From Ichthyophis bannanicus (Eukaryota > Chordata > Amphibia > Gymnophiona > Ichthyophiidae): a stretch of DNA of 64,000 nt. Below are positions 1-9,590 of this stretch, in pieces. Numbering within the stretch: position 1 is the first letter of the stretch; each line of letters opens with the position of its first letter. The notes under the pieces were generated by a model. The model did no database searches. It was not told the origin of the DNA and saw only the letters and a program-made list of their open reading frames with translations. Where the stretch lies: the NCBI GenBank assembly GCA_033557465.1, contig CM066036.1, positions 591,192,914 through 591,256,913 on the forward strand. The letters run 5' to 3'. A program made the translations under genes and the position numbers.

Positions 1-30
1 TTTCAGAACCACCCAAAGCCCTTTTCCCAA

Positions 31-666
31 CTAGTCTATTTTTGATCTGGCCAATAAGATGTGCAGGTGACTAACTTCCACTCGCATGTGCTCCCGCAAC
101 ATGCTAGCATCGACAGACACACGAGAGGAGCTTGCCACCAGTTCGCTGACCCTGAAGGCCCCCAAGAAGGCCAAGCAAAAGACTACCTTGAATAAAGCTG
201 CCTCATAGGCCAAATTTGCTACCTCTGGCAACGCGCACAATTGTAAAAGCAGGTCGTGCATAATCGGACACCTGGAATTGTGTGGAGTTGGCAAGGACCA
301 TTCCCATCCTTGTAATAACCTGAGGACCAGAAATTCCCCCGAAGGGCTACCCCAGCCGATTGCTCTGGAGAAAAAGGCAAAACCTGCCAAATGAGATCAC
401 ACAGCCGATTTAGATACCCCATTGTCCTTGGCAAAAACAATATACCGGCCTAATAGCTGTTCCGATACCTTGCCTGGCTGCCAACCTTGCATCAACAAGA
501 AAGAAACCACTTTGCCATAACCCCTGTGATAAGCAGACCACGTAGTCGATGTCAATGACCTCTTCAGAAGACTCAGCATCCCAGCAGGCCAATCTGCCAA
601 AGGTGCTCCGGGACAAAGCTCCCTTCTGCATCCGCTTCTGGCGCCAAAATCTGGAACTGGTCCCAC
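31..666 (-). pseudogene. DIRS tyrosine recombinase (N-terminal and start of catalytic domain)
   Basis: Two overlapping minus-strand frames (397-666 and 31-390) together resemble a DIRS tyrosine recombinase. The upstream frame has an N-terminal SAM-like stretch (LLKRSLTSTTWSAYHRGYGK). The downstream frame has RCPIMHDLLLQL and AFLGAFRVSELVASS, where the arginine of FRVSEL matches the first catalytic arginine of the family. The frame changes between the two parts, so the gene is broken. The remaining catalytic residues (His-x-x-Arg and Tyr) would lie beyond the window edge. The identification rests on motif and position after RNase H. Confidence 0.75.
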
Positions 667-1094
667 CTGAAATGGGAAAGAGAGTCAGCAATTTTGTCAA
701 CACAGCCAAGAATGTGCCGAGCCTTGGTAGACATATTCAAATGTAAACAAGACAAGATGAAAGCATGCATTAAGGCCGCAACCCACGCACAGTGTGGTGA
801 GTAGTGATTAATCACCTCAACCACTGTGGCATTATCGCACCAGAATACCACCCTATGGTTGTGGAACTGTCCTGTCATAACTTCAATGCAACTACAATCA
901 GGAAAAAGCTCCAAAAATGTGATGTTGTACATGAGACCAGAATCACGCCACACCTGTGGCCAATAATCCACACACCAGGAAACTTGAAAATGTATACCAA
1001 AATCCAAGCCACCCGCGGCATCAGTGAACAATTGCAAGTCCGCATTGGAAACCTCAGCCTCCTGAAAGACAGACATCCCATTGAAATCCGCCAA
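573..1094 (-). pseudogene. DIRS RNase H domain
   Basis: A 173-residue minus-strand frame with LQLFTDAAGG near its start, VVFWCDNATVVEVIN in the middle and VDKIADSLSHFRW near the end. These are the acidic-residue blocks of the RNase H domain that follows reverse transcriptase in DIRS and Ty3-type elements; it would degrade the RNA strand of the RNA:DNA hybrid. It overlaps the recombinase remnant by about 95 bases in another frame, partly as in intact DIRS elements and partly through decay. It is separated by a frame break from the reverse transcriptase upstream. Confidence 0.75.
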
Positions 1095-1159
1095 AAATGA
1101 ATCCTAGACCTGCAAGTCTTCCTGCATACTCTTTGTCACCCTAATGCAGTAGTGAGGTT

Positions 1160-2124
1160 TCAAAATGCCCGCCATGGCCACGAAAATAACCGGCCCATCA
1201 GAATGACCCTGCATGTAAAGTTCAATGATTCCACCAAGGACTGCATCTGCGGCAAAGTAACCTTGCAGGTGGCCCCCACAGCTGCTCCCAATGCCTGGCA
1301 TTTAGACACTTCATCAGGAGGAAGACACGCAACCATCTCCACTGAATCCAGTTCAATACTAAGAAAAATGATCTTTGCTGATGGGCCTTCTGTCTCAGCT
1401 CCTAAAGGGATACCAAACTCCCGGGACAAATTGAGGAACTCCTGAAGGACAGCAAGCCCCACAAACAGGAAATCATCCAAATAATGGACCACCTTTGGGA
1501 TACCCATCCGTTGTAGCAATACCCAATGCAGAAAAGTGCTAAACTCAAAATAAGCTCAGGAAACAGAGCAACCCATCGTCACACACTTATCGAAATAAAA
1601 CACTCTCCTAGAAAGAAAAACCCAGTAGATGGAAAACGGATGGGTGGAGTGGAAGCAAACGAAAAGTTGACTCGATATCCACCTTAGCTAGTAGAGCCCC
1701 CATGCCGCATTGCTGGACCAATGAAACAGCACAGTCAAAGGACACATAGTGAACCGCACACAAAACGTTGGGAATATGATTGTTAATGGACACTCCCAGA
1801 AGAAATGACAGATTGTGATTCAAGCAAAATTTTCCTGGTTCTTTTTTGGGAATTACTCCCAAGGGAGAAAGAACGAAATCTGTGAAAGGCCGTTCCACAA
1901 AGGGGCCCATAATTCTACCCAAGCCTAACTCAACTGTCAACTTATCCCGGACAACTGCTGAAAAACATTGGACCGAGGGTGCATTGCATGCCAAAGGCAA
2001 ACAAACCTTCCCCTTGAAAACCACTCTCTAAAACCATACTATCATTGCACCTAGGGTAATGTCGCAGCCATGGCTGCATGGTCTCAACTCGCACAGAGGT
2101 AGGAGCCAGGTCAAAAGTATCCAA
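1160..2124 (-). pseudogene. DIRS reverse transcriptase, frameshifted
   Basis: Three minus-strand frames (1942-2124, 1608-2024, 1160-1519) together make a DIRS reverse transcriptase. In order they show MQPWLRHYPRCNDSMVL (DIRS N-terminal block), LSPLGVIPKKEPGKFCLNH (fingers), LLAKVDIESTFRLLPLHP (first catalytic Asp) and VVHYLDDFLFVGL (YLDD catalytic box). The catalytic YLDD is intact, but at least two frameshifts separate the parts, and 1520-1607 shows no open continuation. Confidence 0.8.
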
Positions 2125-2139
2125 ATCACTTTGAGGTGG

Positions 2140-3340
2140 CCGAAGGGGCCACTGAGGCCCCTTTTTGGCTACACTTGACTGCCGAGCACCCTCACCACAT
2201 AAGGAGCAAATGTGTCAGAATTTACAATCGGGAGATAGCTAAACAGTAAATCAAACCACCTTAGAATTAACAAGGAAAAAAGAAAAGAGGACAACGGGGT
2301 CCTAGGAGACCTTAATTAACCCTGCACAACTTAACGCTCTCACCCCAAGCATTCTCTTTTCTACCCAGAAGCATATCATGTACTTGCAGATCATGTATCA
2401 TCTATTATGTCATATCTTATGTATATAGTTTTATGGACTCCTCATCCATTCTGTTATATGTCAATATGTAAATAGTTACCCATGTTCTCCAAGTTCTATT
2501 CCCTGTTATGATGTAAATTCAATCAGACTACTCTGATCTGAATACTCTTTGTTGAATGTAAACCGCACTGATAACAAATAGCGCGGTATATAAAAATTGT
2601 TAAATAAATAAATAAATAAAATAAATGGTAGCTTGTTGAAATGCCAACAGAAATCTCCTGCCTCACCTCCACCCAACTTCTGCTGTGACTTAAGATCCCC
2701 GGGTAGAAAGAAGTGGCTCACCCCAGAGGTGGGTGCCACCCCCCCTTTCCGAATCCATCACTAGAAGCGCCTGCCCTGGCTGACACATGCGTCAGCCACA
2801 AATTAATGTCCTGGGTTCCTCAAGACAAATGCGTATTCTTGTCCATCTTGTCTCTAAATTTTTCATCATAGTTCAACCACGCTGACCCCTTGTGAGTCTG
2901 AGAAGCCTCTATTATCAAATCTGCAAATGACAATAGAAGCCCATACTCATCCGGTGTATAATGTCCCCAAACACTAGCTAGACGCAAGAAAGCCCTGGTC
3001 TAGTCTACCACATTACACAAGACCCTTTTAAGACTACCAGCCTTCTCATCTTCTTTCCTCTTTTTCTTGCTCTCACCAAACCATTTTCAACCCTCCAATA
3101 GGTGGAAAATATCAATGTAATGCCGTTTCTGAATCTTATGGCAAAGGGCCCATGGAATACCCTCCCACATCTCCAAGAAGGTGGCCATGACGGGAGTCAT
3201 ACTCACCATGGTTACCCCCAGTGCCTCTGCGGAACCAGAAGAAGATGAAGATACATCAGAAGAGAAAGTGAAAGAGGAGGAATCAGTATTCTGTCTACGC
3301 CGATGTTTGTTCTTTCGTTTTTGAGATGCCTTACCAGCTG
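2140..3340 (-). pseudogene. DIRS gag-like region with a zinc-knuckle, split by an insertion
   Basis: By eye on the minus strand, bases 2630-3340 read, with stops, as a gag-like sequence containing TPDEYGLLLSFADLIIEA and SAWLNYDEKFRDKMDKN, the W..YD..FR pattern of DIRS gag. It runs into CWHFNK, is interrupted by the insert at 2241-2628, and resumes as LSPDCKF, one stop, then HICSLCGEGARQ, a Cys/His knuckle, before joining the reverse transcriptase near 2140. The gag call is inference from these patterns and from position. Confidence 0.6.
2241..2628 (+). mobile_element. SINE/L2-tail insertion inside DIRS gag
   Basis: The insert ends with the L2/SINE-type 3' tail seen elsewhere in the window: a TGTAAACCGC stretch, a GCGCGGTATATAAAAATTG stretch and an (AATA)n run at about 2557-2626. 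TAGCT is present at both borders (2236-2240 and 2629-2633), consistent with a 5-bp target duplication. Removing the insert joins the two halves of the gag-like zinc-knuckle in frame. The 5' part (2241-2400) is not recognised. Confidence 0.6.
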
Positions 3341-4679
3341 AATTGTCCCCTCGACAGGCCCGCGACTTGCCAAGGAGCCCTCCCTTACCCCCGATGGAGT
3401 CTCACCTGTGGCAGCTGGCACTGCAGCTGTCACTGAAACAGGAAAAGGTGATTCCGGTACTTGAGATGGGGCCATGTAACCACTTGTGCTGCACTCCACA
3501 TTCTCACGTTGCGGCCCAGTTTGCCTGGTGACTCCATTGCTGACTGACATCATATGACCTCTGTCCCCTTGGTCCACGTGCTGCTGCGATGCCAGTGGTA
3601 CCTGCGAGGAGACCAAGAAGAATGAGGGGGAACAGGATGCATCCAAGCAGCAGGCGAAGCTTCTGGCTATGCAGACCTGGGCATGCCTGCACTGTCCCCT
3701 GACCAGAGATCCCACACAGCACCTCTCACCATAAGTAGGTACCCTGTGTGCATACCCAACCAGCCATATATGTAGGCTGGAGGTACCACCTGCCCCCATC
3801 CCCCAGCAAAGGCTGCCCCCCTAGCAGGAGTAACTGAACCATAACCCCTCCCCCCCCCCAAAAAAAAAAACCTTCAGTAGAGCCAGAGGCCACTGGAAAG
3901 CAACATAATGTGGTAAGTCCACCGAGCTACCAGCTCATATAGGTCCAGCCAAGATGTCACCGGAATCCCCACCCTCCTTGAAGGACGGAACCCCAAAAGG
4001 CTCCACGCCCCTCCCCATACCCCTGCCCCTTAGCTCTAGAGACCCAAAATGCGCTAAACCAGGCTGTAAACCAGACCGGCTGCTGGCCTGGGGCAGGGCA
4101 AACCCCTGGATCTGCCTTTGCCCCTGCCCCGAGTAGGCCTGCCAGCAGACTTCCCTCTACCTCTCCTCTGTCCTCTAGACCCTGTCGAACTAAGCACCAA
4201 CCCCCCCCCCCCCCCCATGAGGTGCTCTGTAACCAGGGGCAGCACAGAACTTACACCTACATGAGCTGCATCTCCAGGCACCAGAAGAGACCCCTCCAAC
4301 GATAGCCCATCAGCTTGAGGCAGAACGTTAGTGGGAAAACTGGAGACCATCTATGGAGAGGCAGCCGAAGCCCCCCTTTTTCCAGCTGCTCTGCCCCACT
4401 GCTCCAGCATTCTTTTTTTTTTTTTTTTTTAAATGCGGGCAGAACCAGGAAGGGAAGTCTCTGCAGCAGAGATCAAACTTCTGGCCACATGGCTGACCCC
4501 AGCAACCTCCTTTCCACCCTGTAATACTGCACGGCAGCACAAAATTGTGAAGGGAGCCAATGAATTTTAAAAATGCTCTTTGCCAGCTCGCACACCACCC
4601 CCCCCCCCTCTACCCCCCCCCCCCCCCGCACACACCAGTAATTCCTGGCCTAAATGAATTCCACTGCACAACTGTCGAA

Positions 4680-5560
4680 TGAATTTACAGGTTTTATTCC
4701 TGCTTCTGCCCTGCGTTGTTTTATAATCCTTTTTAGTACATTGACTGCACAGTATCCATCCTACAATCTATATTTATGTTTTATGTGATTTTATTATTGT
4801 ACTTTACCAAGTTTTAGTCTATGTTCGTTGGTTAGTATACATTATAATGCAATGCTTATTAATATATTTGTGCATACACTCTTAATTATTTATTATTTAT
4901 TATTATTATTTATTATTATTATTATTATTATTTAGTATTATTATTATTATTTATTATTTATTATTATTATTTACTATTTATTTATTAAGTATCTTTTATT
5001 TTCACATTGTTTATTCACCACAAGATCTCCGTTGTGCCATTTCAGCATGTTGATTGTATAGTATTCATCATCCGTATGTACATTATATGTGTTCTTATTA
5101 GCTTGTTTTAAACATTTAGCTCATACTCGTTTGTCAATGAGTACATGATGTTGCTACAAGCATATTAACACTTCTGTACATATACTTTTAATTATTTATT
5201 TTTTTATTCATCATGTAATTTTTGATTTTCATGTTATTCATTTACTATACATTTTTAATTAGAGTGTTGTAAGATAAGTTATTACCATTGTTTAACATCT
5301 CGGTTATTAACATGCCCGGTCAGCTCTCATTTGTTTTATCTTATTGGTTCAACATTGATATTGACATTTTAATTGTATTTATTGTTTTAATTATGTGTTT
5401 CATTTTAATGTATAATTGATATATATTTTTATGATTAATATGTTTGGTTTATTTTGTGTCTGCAAGTGATTCTAACCCCCTGAGGAAGGCAACCTGCCGA
5501 AACGGGTTGGGGATCCCAATAAAGCGCTTGTGTCATCACTTCTCTTGCTCTGTGTGTTTC
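4680..5560 (+). mobile_element. AT-rich non-coding element with 3' hammerhead-like motif (copy A)
   Basis: An AT-rich stretch without meaningful ORFs contains an internal imperfect duplication (about 4735-4895 and 5040-5205), an (ATT)n microsatellite at about 4885-4985, a hammerhead-like fold at 5475-5513 and an AATAAAG about 10 bases further on. The same order (AT-rich body, fold, AATAAA) recurs on the minus strand at 41.9-42.8 kb and 61.6-64 kb, so I treat the three as one family. Known minimal hammerheads occur in Penelope-like elements, but I see no reverse transcriptase here, so the family assignment is open. Confidence 0.45.
5475..5513 (+). ncRNA. Hammerhead-ribozyme-like motif, copy A
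   Basis: The strand shows CCCC, then CTGAGGA (5480-5486, matches CUGANGA), an extra A, a GGC/GCC stem with an AACCT loop, GAAA (5499-5502), C-GG-G, TT and GGGG (5509-5512). This can fold as a type I hammerhead: helix I CCCC/GGGG, helix II GGC/GCC, and a tiny helix III closed by A-U and C-G. Predicted cleavage follows the GUU at 5506-5508. The extra A before helix II departs from the canonical core, so activity is uncertain. Confidence 0.5.
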
Positions 5561-6038
5561 CTAAATGACGTCCCTCCACCTCCCTACCTGAGACTGATTG
5601 AAGGCCAAGATCGTGGGGTGGGGCGGGCTGCCCACCCAATTACGGGTGGCTGCATGGGACCTTGCTCCGCGGCCCAAAAACTTAAAGTTGTCTACTATTT
5701 CTATTTCTTCTCTATCAAGGGTGAAATTATTGATTTTGCTTGTTCTGTTTGAACTTTAGATTTTTCTTTCTTTCTTTTTTATTTATGCAAGTTTTAATAA
5801 TACATATTAAGCAATATAAAGCTTATATAGAAAAGCTGTTATAGGCATCAAAAAATATATATTAAAGAAAAAAACAGGAAAATAATGAATAATCAGCTAT
5901 CAACTATATACTGAGGTGATCCAATTCAAAAACTACTAAGAAAAGAAGAAAAGGGAATATAAAAAAATCCCAAATCTTAATAATAAAGGCAAAAGCAATG
6001 ATCAACTTGAACCAAGAGCTCAAATTAGAATACAAGAG

Positions 6039-6650
6039 TTAACCATCAGGGGGTGGAGAAACCTGGTTAGAACCGAAAGAAGAAATCCGTTTAGCGGCAA
6101 TAAAGGCAGTTAGATGGCTAGGGTCAAATAAAACACATTTCATTGATTGATATTTTATAACGCGTTTACAAGGGAACTGCAAAAAGAAAGCAACCCCCAG
6201 CTGTAACACTCCGAGACATAACAAAAACTGTATTCTCTGTTTGTGAGTTTTTCTAGAAACATCAGAATAAATCCTAAGCAAAGAATCAAAAAACTTAAGA
6301 TCTTGCTTCCTAAAATAAGTTCTCAATATCCTATCTCTATCTGCTGTAGACAAAAAAAAAATCATTACCAAAGGGGCTACCTTAACTATCTTTACAACAG
6401 CATTAATATTTTGAACATTCTGTGATGCCTCTATAATCCCAAGAGAGTCCAACACAACAGAAGTTTCTTCTTGAGAGGCAACTGAAGAAAGTGAACTTTT
6501 TGAAATCTGCAAATAATATACACAAGTAACTTCAGGTATTAATTCAGCAGGCAGACCCGAAATCTCTACTAAATTTCTATTGAATATATCTTTCACCAAA
6601 ATTGTTGAATATAGAAGTTAAAAACTCACAAATTAGAGTTCCTGGAAACA
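6039..6650 (-). pseudogene. L1-type ORF1 protein, RNA-binding and C-terminal domains
   Basis: A 186-residue frame (6039-6599), with NSNLRVFNF readable just upstream in a shifted frame, matches L1/Tx1-type ORF1 (transposase_22) proteins. Seen are STADRDRILRTYFRKQDL in the RRM-like part, LLRIYSDVSRKTHKQR (the Asp-Val-Ser-Arg-x-Thr block) and LQFPCKRVIKYQS near the C-terminus. Such proteins are trimeric RNA chaperones that coat L1 RNA. The frame is open to the stop at 6039, but the N-terminal half is separated by an insertion, so this is a broken gene. Confidence 0.7.
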
Positions 6651-6654
6651 GTGC

Positions 6655-7135
6655 AGCCCCACAAGCCATCCGTACCCTATTCCCCTTCCTGCTCTCCCTG
6701 CATGACTAGAGCCGCAGGATGGGGAGAGCCGGCAGAGGGCAGGAGGGGGAGGGGTCAGGGCGGAGCTGGGGTGGGCTGAGCTAGCAGGACGTACAGGGCC
6801 GATTCAAGTTACGGCCCTGTATGTTCTACGGGGTCAGAGGGGACGTGCTGATTATTCCAACTCAAAGCTGAAATAATCAGCACTGATGGGGCGAGCGGGC
6901 CCGGGTATCCACCCCCCTGGGGCCAGTACTGGGTGCGGGGGGGTCCTCTGCCGCCTGATCCAGACAGGCAGCGGGGAAGAGGGGGGTCTTACCCGCATGC
7001 GCCAGGGACACCTGCGGGGAGGAGGTCCCTGAAGGCCCAATTCTTTGTACCATGGGAATCGGGCCTGTCTTGCTCAGGCCATCGGGATGGCCCGGACATG
7101 TCCCTTCATGAATTGGGCTTCACATGTCCCTAAGA
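6655..7135. mobile_element. GC-rich insertion with several short palindromes inside L1-type ORF1
   Basis: This GC-rich block separates the two parts of ORF1. It contains at least three inverted repeats: ACAGGGCCG/CGGCCCTGT (6797-6824), GTGCTGATTATT/AATAATCAGCAC (6847-6885) and GGCCCAATTC/GAATTGGGC (about 7035-7119). I cannot name the family, and the borders are approximate. Confidence 0.45.
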
Positions 7136-7139
7136 AGTA

Positions 7140-7690
7140 TAGTTTGAACAGAAGAAGCACTTTGAAAATTCTGATCCAAATTCTTCAGAGTAGTAGTTAT
7201 CTAATAAAAATCCTGGATATTCTTCTCCACTTTAGTCTCCAACTGCTGCACCCTATCAGCCAGAGCGTTTACATGCAGAACCAACGTGGAGCCTAAATCT
7301 AAAATAATTTGCCAAATAACATCCAATGTAATTAATGAAAGACTCACATGTGGGGTTGATAGAAGAGACACTCCCCACTGAAGCTCGGTTGCAAAAGGTT
7401 GTGGCCCGACCACATCCTCCAGCTTCAAGTGCCACCCATCCTCTGCTGCAACCTGTTAAGCCCCGCCAATGCTGCCTGATCCTCTAGCATTCATTCCTCG
7501 CAGACGGTCGAGCAATGTCCTCCAACACTGACCCATCCACTGCAGAAACTGGGGGACTTTCTAGGCAGGACTGAGGAAGGGGTACTCTTGCCTCCAGACT
7601 AAATGAGGTATTGAGTCCTGAGTCAGCTTCTGATGTCTTCACACTTCATGCTGACTGCCACAGGCCATCTCTGGAGGATGAACTATTGCT
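7140..7690 (-). pseudogene. L1-type ORF1 N-terminal coiled-coil remnant
   Basis: The minus-strand frame 7201-7428 ends with VNALADRVQQLETKVEKN, a heptad pattern typical of the ORF1 coiled coil that trimerises the protein. It lies directly upstream of, and in the same orientation as, the ORF1 C-terminal part at 6039-6650 once the insertion is set aside. Sequence from 7430 to 7690 has no clear frame and is assigned only by position. Confidence 0.5.
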
Positions 7691-8395
7691 TATTGATCAA
7701 TGTAAATAATTATCACATCTTCTGGTATACCCATGCTTCTTAATGTGGATGAGTTTTTTTCATGATTTATGCAATCAAAGGCCTTGCTGTAGTCAATGAA
7801 ACACATGTAGATATCCTTGTGGTATTTTGTACGTATTTTCAAGGATCCATCTCACATCCGCGATGTCGTCTCTTGTTCCTCGCCCTTTCCTGAATCCTGC
7901 TTGCACTTCAGGCAGTTCTCATTCCAGGTATGGTTGTGGTCTCCATGGAACAATCTTGAGTAGAATCTTGCTGGCATGTGGGATCAGAGTGATTGTGCGA
8001 TCATTTCTCCATCAGTCAGATCACATTTCTTCAGTACTGGCATGAACACAGATCTCTCCAGTCAGTGAGCCATGATGTTGTCTTCCAAATTTCCTGGCAG
8101 AGCCTGGTAAGTATTATGAAAGTTGCATCTGATAGCATTCTCATTGGATTATTACAGCTATCAATGTCTGGTGCTTTGATTTTTGATAATGCTTTCAATA
8201 GTTCTCCCATGTTATCCAAGTTTATACTCCTGTTATATGTAATACCGAACAGCCTGTTGTTCCGGTCTTTGTGTTCTCTGTAAACCGCGCTGATTATAAA
8301 TAGTGCGGTATATAAAAAATTGAAATAAATAAATAAAATAATAAATGCTTTTTCAACTTCTTTTTTTCCTCAGCAACAATTCCCGATCATAAAGT
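7690..8395 (-). pseudogene. RTE reverse transcriptase fragment
   Basis: Read by eye on the minus strand, the fragment contains SKIKAPDIDSCN (the KAPG-like entry block), LTRLCQEIWKTTSWLTDW, NCLKCKQDSGKG (position of the QAGFRKG block), then CFIDYSKAFDCINHEKN (catalytic palm block A) and LRSMGIPEDVI. This order is that of RTE/BovB-type reverse transcriptases. Multiple frameshifts are present and the YADD block is not reached before the element ends near 7690. Confidence 0.65.
8197..8341 (+). mobile_element. L2/SINE 3' tail inserted in RTE
   Basis: About 145 bases end in the TGTAAACCGCGCTGATTATA stretch, a TGCGGTATATAAAAAATTG stretch and an (AATA)n run. Near-identical AATGCTTTT(C)AA sequences flank it (about 8186-8196 and 8344-8355), consistent with a target duplication. 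It interrupts the RTE linker next to the KAPDID block. Confidence 0.6.
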
Positions 8396-8629
8396 ATTTA
8401 TTTATTTATTTAGCTGCATTTATATACCGCTTTTCACCGGGTCAAAGCGGTTTAACATTGAGGGGGGGGGGGTGGACAACAATCAGTGTGGGGAGGGGGA
8501 GCCGTCACCGGGGGCCAACATGGATGATCTGAACAGGTGGTGAGGACATAGGCAACAGACATAGGTCTCTTATAGGGTAGTTTGGGGAATTTGGTTGCAG
8601 GGTTGTGGGATGTCAGTGGAGATTGCCTG

Positions 8630-9590
8630 CTTCTGGTCCAAGGTATTCCTGGAAGAGAATGGTTTTTAGTTGTTTTCGGAAGGCAGATGGATCAGCGGTG
8701 TTCCTGATTTGGTTCGGTAATGAGTTCCAGAGCAAGGGTGCGTATAGTTCAAAAGCTCTGTTTCAGGTTCGTTGATTATATTTGGTTCGTTGATAGGGGA
8801 TGGTAAGGACGTTGCTGGTGGTTTGTCGGGTTGTTCTGTTGTGGGTGGGCTGGGGTAGTAGGGAGCGGAGGTGGGAGGTCTGCGTACAATGGAGGGCTTT
8901 GTGTATAAGCAGGGCAGCTTTGTATTTGATCCTTGCTTGAAGTGGTAGTATGTGTAGTTCCCTCAGGACTGGGGTGATGTGGTCGTGCTTTTTTGCTTTC
9001 TGGATGATCCTAGCGGTGGTGTTCAGGACAGTCCATAGTGGGTTGGTATGGGTTGCAGGAAGTCCGTGATAGATTATGTTGCAGTAGTCCAGGTGGGGGA
9101 GTGTCATGGCCTGCATGACAGTTCTGAAGTCCTGTGGATCAATGAGTGGTCTGAGCCGTTGTATTATCTTTGCTTTGTGGAATATGGTCTTTGCAGTCTT
9201 TTTTATCTGTGGAGTAAATGTGAGAGCTTGGTCTACAGTGATTCCCAGATATTTTATTTGGGATTGAATCTTTATTTGGGTGGTTCCTAATATGAGGTGT
9301 GGTGGTGGGGTGAAGTCTGGATCCTTTGTTACTATGAGGGCTTCCGTTTTTTTGATGTTGATGGTTAGATTGTTTCTTTGGAGCCAGTCGGAGATCTCAA
9401 TAAAGCAGTCTGATAGTTGGTTATTCATTGGGTTGGTTGTTGTGACTGGTCCATAGAGCATTATGTTGTCTGCGTATATGTGGTAGTTGATGTTGTGGTT
9501 TTGTATGATCGCGCAGAGTGGTTGCAGATATATATTGAAGAGCATGGCGGACAGTGTGGAGCCTTGTGGTACTCCTTGATGTTGTTGGAA
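8630..9590 (-). pseudogene. L2 reverse transcriptase C-terminal part
   Basis: The frame 8763-9545 continues the 9421-11514 reading frame after the homopolymer frameshift. It contains MLFNIYLQPLCAIIQNH, then YHIYADNIMLY where family members have YADD; the second catalytic Asp is Asn (codon at 9465-9467). It continues with IKYLGITVDQALTF, LPHLDYCNIIYHGLPATH and HDHITPVLRELHILPLQARI. A TGA at 8763 is premature, because the L2 C-terminus (LWNSLPNQIRNTADPSAFRK) continues in frame to about 8630. Frameshift, lost Asp and stop show the copy is dead. Confidence 0.85.

Larger units (their letters stand above)
1..4640 (-). mobile_element. DIRS-like tyrosine-recombinase retrotransposon, degraded, cut by the window edge
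   Basis: Read on the minus strand from about 3340 down to 1, this region gives gag-like, reverse transcriptase, RNase H and tyrosine recombinase remnants in that order, which is the DIRS order. DIRS elements integrate with a tyrosine recombinase instead of a DDE integrase. All parts carry stops or frameshifts, so the copy is dead. The 3' end lies beyond base 1. From 3340 to about 4640 the sequence is GC-rich with long C runs and a T run; it probably holds the gag N-terminus and 5' region, but I cannot fix the 5' boundary. Confidence 0.75.
5760..7690 (-). mobile_element. L1-type ORF1-only element, interrupted (copy 1)
   Basis: On the minus strand this is an ORF1 N-terminal coiled-coil part (about 7690-7140), an unrelated insert (about 6655-7135) and the ORF1 C-terminal domain (6650-6039). 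About 270 bases of 3' flank follow, ending in a motif ttgcataaataaa and an A-rich tail near 5780. No ORF2 follows. The second ORF1 copy at 56.2-57.6 kb ends the same way, which suggests a HAL1-like non-autonomous family rather than random truncation. Confidence 0.55.

Noticed and set aside
3212..3799. 195-residue minus-strand ORF as a host gene
   Set aside because: It overlaps the DIRS gag-like reading in another frame and has no recognisable domain.
4880..4990. (ATT)n tract as a regulatory element
   Set aside because: Simple microsatellite inside the AT-rich element.
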